This document shows, in pieces, positions 4,971 to 7,684 of a DNA stretch of 7,684 nucleotides. The notes under the pieces were generated by a model. That model made no database searches, was not told the origin of the DNA, and saw nothing but the letters and a program-made list of their open reading frames with translations. Both the position numbers and the translations under genes were made by a program. The number at the start of each line of letters is the position of its first letter. The stretch's first letter is position 1. This DNA is from Dehalococcoidia bacterium (GTDB lineage: Bacteria; Chloroflexota; Dehalococcoidia; Dehalococcoidales; UBA1222), in assembly GCA_009779655.1 (NCBI GenBank), contig WRDV01000044.1:1-7684 (forward strand). The letters run 5' to 3'.

Positions 4971-6880
4971 GCGAATTAGTATTCAGCAGCTGGGGCGGGC
5001 AGGTGATAGATAACCGTTCCGGTAAAGAGGCAACCTCTGCCGGGGTAGAGTTAAGTGTACCATTTAAGCATGCCGACAATAATGTAGCCGCCTTTATTTC
5101 ATGGGATGGGTTGATGGTGGCTGATAAAAAAACCAATGTTGTAGCTTTAGTGCGAGCTTATATGGACGAGTCTGCCAAATTGGCTTGCGGTGAGTGCAGT
5201 GTCGGATATAATGGTTTGACTGTATTGTCTGATATCCTTTGCCGCATAGCCGGTGGGAGGGGACAGACAGGAGATGTAGATTTACTGCAGGAGTTGGCTG
5301 AGAATGTCCAAAAGAATGTCAAATGTGATTTCTGCGCCAATGCTGTTGTTCCTCTGAAAGATGCTTTGCGTAACTACCGCGAAGCATTTGATGCGGCGGC
5401 ATCTGCTAAGGATACTATTCCTGCTGTAGATTACATAAAGAAAGTGACTGCGCCTTGTCAAGAAGCCTGCCCAATTCACCAAGACGTGCCGGGTTATATT
5501 GAGCTGATTCGCAATCGCCGTAATACAGAGGCGCTGAACGTAATTCGTCGCACAAACTGTATGCCGTGCGTTACCGGCCGCACATGTGTTGCTTTCTGCG
5601 AAAAGAATTGCGTGCGCAATGATTTTGACGCTCCGTTGTCGATACGTGCTCTTAAGCGTGTTCCTGCGGACATGGACATTATCAAGCCGCAACCTCATGA
5701 CAAAGTCGATAAAGATGACAAAGTCGCTATTATTGGCGCCGGGCCTGCCGGACTATCGGCAGCGCATTACTTGTCGCACTTGGGCTATCAAGTGCAAGTA
5801 TATGATGAACAACCTGTTGCCGGAGGAATGACATTTACCGGTATACCGTCATATCGCCTGCCGCGTAATGTGCTAGCAGGTGAAATTGAAACGATAGTGT
5901 CCTCGGGCGTTTTGATGCATCTTGATATGCGTATCCGCCATGTCGAAGATTTGCACAAGCGTTTTAAGGCAGTCCTTGTTGCTACCGGAGCGCATCAAAG
6001 CCGAGATAATGGCATTGATAATTGGAATAGCGATTATGATACGTTAATTGAAGGCGTAAAGTTTTTGCGCGATATCAGCACAGGTAAGACTATTCTGCCT
6101 AAGAACCAAGTATTGGTTGTAGGCGGCGGTAATACCGCTATTGACTGCGCCCGTTCTGCCAAGCGTTTAGGATGTAAAGATGTGACGGTAGTATACCGCC
6201 GCGGACGAAATGAGATGCCGGCGCGCGATGAGGAAGTGAAGGCAGCCGAAGAAGAAGGTGTCAAATTCCAATTCTTGGCTGTTCCTACCAAGATTCACTC
6301 GCAAAATAGTAAAGTCGTTGGCGCAGAGTGTATCCGTATGGAGTTGGGAGAGCCTGATGCTTCAGGGCGTCGCAAGCCGGTGCCTATAAAGAATTCGGAG
6401 TATGTCATGTCGGCTGACATGGTGTTAACGGCTATTGGCGAAGCTCCGGACGTTTCATTCATGGATGGTCAAGTTGGTCTTACAAGTTGGAACTCGGTTA
6501 AAATTGACGAGAATGGCAACACAAGTCTTCCATGGCTTTTCGCTGCTGGAGATTGTGCTAGCGGACCTGCTAGTATTGTTGAAGCAATGGCAGCCGGCAA
6601 ACGTGCCGCTGAAAGCATTCATGCTTACATAAGTAAGAGCAAGGTTTCTTCTGAAACGGCGCTGGATAAAGCATTGCATGAAATTGGTCTTGGACGTCAG
6701 CGCCGTGGTCCTAAACCGGTTTTAATTAAACGATTGCATCCTCATGAGGTGAATGCAGAAGATCGCATCAAGAACTTTGAGGAAGTAGAAGAATGTTTCA
6801 ATTTACAGGCGGCTGCCCGCGAGGCGAAGCGTTGTTTGCGCTGCTATCGCGTAATGCTTATTGTGAAGAGGCAGGGCTAA
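4967..6880 (+). CDS. Fused NuoF-like [4Fe-4S] / GltD-NfnB-like FAD-NAD(P)H oxidoreductase subunit
   Basis: A 637-residue multidomain flavoprotein. Residues 1-65 are not recognised. Residues about 70-145 resemble the NuoF C-terminal iron-sulfur domain (C74-G-E-C77, ILCRIAGGRG, D-x-x-L-L-Q-E-L, C120). Residues 160-230 are the GltD/dihydropyrimidine dehydrogenase type [4Fe-4S] domain with C164, C168, C198, C201, C207, C211 and C215. The FAD Rossmann motif is GAGPAG (257-262) and the NAD(P) motif is GGGNTA (386-391), with YRRGRNEMPA (410-419), which in this family favours NADPH. A second FAD contact is AAGDC (526-530). The end carries C623-x2-C626. The NuoF FMN/NADH domain is absent. Position directly after porB, overlapping by 4 bases with GAGG at 7-base spacing, suggests it is an additional Por subunit exchanging electrons between ferredoxin-level clusters and NAD(P)(H). 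A separate glutamate synthase small subunit is less likely because no gltB-like gene is present. Confidence 0.85.
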   Translation: MSELVFSSWGGQVIDNRSGKEATSAGVELSVPFKHADNNVAAFISWDGLMVADKKTNVVALVRAYMDESAKLACGECSVGYNGLTVLSDILCRIAGGRGQTGDVDLLQELAENVQKNVKCDFCANAVVPLKDALRNYREAFDAAASAKDTIPAVDYIKKVTAPCQEACPIHQDVPGYIELIRNRRNTEALNVIRRTNCMPCVTGRTCVAFCEKNCVRNDFDAPLSIRALKRVPADMDIIKPQPHDKVDKDDKVAIIGAGPAGLSAAHYLSHLGYQVQVYDEQPVAGGMTFTGIPSYRLPRNVLAGEIETIVSSGVLMHLDMRIRHVEDLHKRFKAVLVATGAHQSRDNGIDNWNSDYDTLIEGVKFLRDISTGKTILPKNQVLVVGGGNTAIDCARSAKRLGCKDVTVVYRRGRNEMPARDEEVKAAEEEGVKFQFLAVPTKIHSQNSKVVGAECIRMELGEPDASGRRKPVPIKNSEYVMSADMVLTAIGEAPDVSFMDGQVGLTSWNSVKIDENGNTSLPWLFAAGDCASGPASIVEAMAAGKRAAESIHAYISKSKVSSETALDKALHEIGLGRQRRGPKPVLIKRLHPHEVNAEDRIKNFEEVEECFNLQAAAREAKRCLRCYRVMLIVKRQG

Positions 6881-6881
6881 G

Positions 6882-7604
6882 ATGGTAAAACTGACGATTG
6901 ACAACAAAATTGTAGAGATTGAAGAAGGGGCTACTATTCTGGAAGCCGCCGCTAAAGCAGGAGTAAATATTCCCACACTGTGCTATAACGAGGAGCTTTC
7001 TCCGGCGGGAGCATGCCGCGTATGCGCTGTGGAAATCAACTCTGACAAAGGGCCTATTACGGTTGCTTCATGCAACTGCCCTGCGGCTGAAGGGATGGTT
7101 GTTGCTACTAAGTCTGAAATGGCTGTTAAAGCCCGCAAATTGGCCGTTGAGATGCTGCTTGCACAGTCGCCGAATTCTGCGAGGATTGCTAAGTTAGCAC
7201 AAACATTGGGATTGGATACGCCGAGATTCTCGCTGAAGAGCAGAGAGTGTATTTTGTGTCAGTTATGCGTGCGAACTTGCCATGAAGTAGTGGGCAAGGA
7301 TGCTATCACCTTCATTGCTCAAGGCTTGGAGCGAGATAATAAAGAGTCTTGTGTTGTGTGGGATGTTGATAAGTGCATTGCCTGCGGGTCTTGTGCATAT
7401 ATTTGCCCAACACAGGCGGTAACGCTATCTGATAACCAAGCAACTCGCGTCATCCAGACTCCTAGTGTTAAGATGGAGTTTAAGATGAAGGCTTGCACTA
7501 AGTGCGGCAGTTATTATGCTCCGGAAAAACAGTTGGAGTATATGGCTAAGGCTGCCAATCTGCCTATTGAGAAATTTGACTTATGTCTGGATTGTCGCGA
7601 TTAG
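6882..7604 (+). CDS. NuoG/HymB-like [2Fe-2S] plus 2[4Fe-4S] ferredoxin subunit
   Basis: A 240-residue electron-transfer protein like the N-terminal part of NuoG and the small subunits of NAD-linked hydrogenases and formate dehydrogenases. An N-terminal [2Fe-2S] domain has C34-x10-C45-x2-C48-x15-C64. Two [4Fe-4S] motifs follow, C123/126/129/133 and C165/168/171/175. The His/Cys cluster segment usual in NuoG between these is missing: the region after MLLAQ (91-95) has no Cys or His until C123. A C-terminal pair of CxxC motifs (C205/208 and C235/238) could bind another metal ion. It starts one base after the flavoprotein stop with GA/GG-rich sequence upstream, so it is the last gene of the operon. 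The likely role is linking the flavoprotein's NuoF-like domain with PorD or free ferredoxin. Confidence 0.87.
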   Translation: MVKLTIDNKIVEIEEGATILEAAAKAGVNIPTLCYNEELSPAGACRVCAVEINSDKGPITVASCNCPAAEGMVVATKSEMAVKARKLAVEMLLAQSPNSARIAKLAQTLGLDTPRFSLKSRECILCQLCVRTCHEVVGKDAITFIAQGLERDNKESCVVWDVDKCIACGSCAYICPTQAVTLSDNQATRVIQTPSVKMEFKMKACTKCGSYYAPEKQLEYMAKAANLPIEKFDLCLDCRD

Positions 7605-7684
7605 GTTTGATGGATGTTTTGGCAGTGATTACCAATATTGTTTTATAACATGGCATAGAATAAACAGTCGTTAAAGAAGTAGCC
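7605..7684. other. Downstream non-coding end of window
   Basis: Eighty bases follow the last stop. I see no hairpin with a T-tract that would end the operon. TTGGCA (7619-7624) with TTTATA (7642-7647) at 17 bases, or TATAAC (7644-7649) at 19 bases, is a weak promoter-like pattern for a gene beyond the window. Confidence 0.3.

Noticed and set aside
5282..5698. 138-residue open frame on the minus strand
   Set aside because: It is antisense to the iron-sulfur domains of the fused flavoprotein, and its Cys/His content only mirrors that strand.
4967..6880. Glutamate synthase small subunit (gltD)
   Set aside because: The GltD-like half matches, but there is no large subunit nearby, the protein has a NuoF-like N-terminal domain, and the gene overlaps porB.

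Overview
The window joins two unlike parts, all on the + strand. The organism is most likely an anaerobic bacterium. It carries a split-subunit 2-oxoacid (probably pyruvate):ferredoxin oxidoreductase operon rich in iron-sulfur proteins, with strong AGGAGG-type ribosome binding sites, moderate GC content and a tRNA gene that does not encode CCA. The protein style resembles anaerobes such as Dehalococcoidia/Chloroflexota or Thermodesulfobacteriota. That placement is an impression, not a demonstrated assignment.

Left part (1 to about 1890) looks like the end of a phage- or plasmid-like replication module. It holds the last codons of an upstream gene, a small Cys-rich protein (26-247), and a RepA-like AAA ATPase with a C-terminal winged helix (247-1518). 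A 378-base AT-rich non-coding stretch follows. It contains eight copies of CGTAACA in both orientations (1531-1674) and a near-perfect 49-bp palindrome (1573-1621), and it is a good candidate for an iteron-type origin or an operator array.

The junction is a tRNA-Arg(CCG) gene (1897-1969) with a well-spaced sigma70-type promoter just upstream. Only 33 bases separate it from the metabolic operon, and I see no terminator between them, so the tRNA probably lies in the operon's 5' leader.

Right part (2003-7604) is a tightly packed six-gene operon: porG, porD, porA, porB, then a large flavoprotein fusing a NuoF-like [4Fe-4S] domain to a GltD/NfnB-like FAD-NAD(P)H module, and a NuoG/HymB-like [2Fe-2S]+2[4Fe-4S] protein. 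Intergenic distances run from -8 to +3 bases. I infer that PorABDG oxidises a 2-oxoacid with CoA to acyl-CoA and CO2, and that the last two subunits carry electrons between the Por clusters or ferredoxin and NAD(P)(H). The first gene has no ATG/GTG/TTG giving a full-length product. The best start is an ATT with a strong ribosome binding site, overlapping the stop of a possible five-codon leader ORF.

The last 80 bases (7605-7684) are non-coding as far as visible, with no clear terminator.
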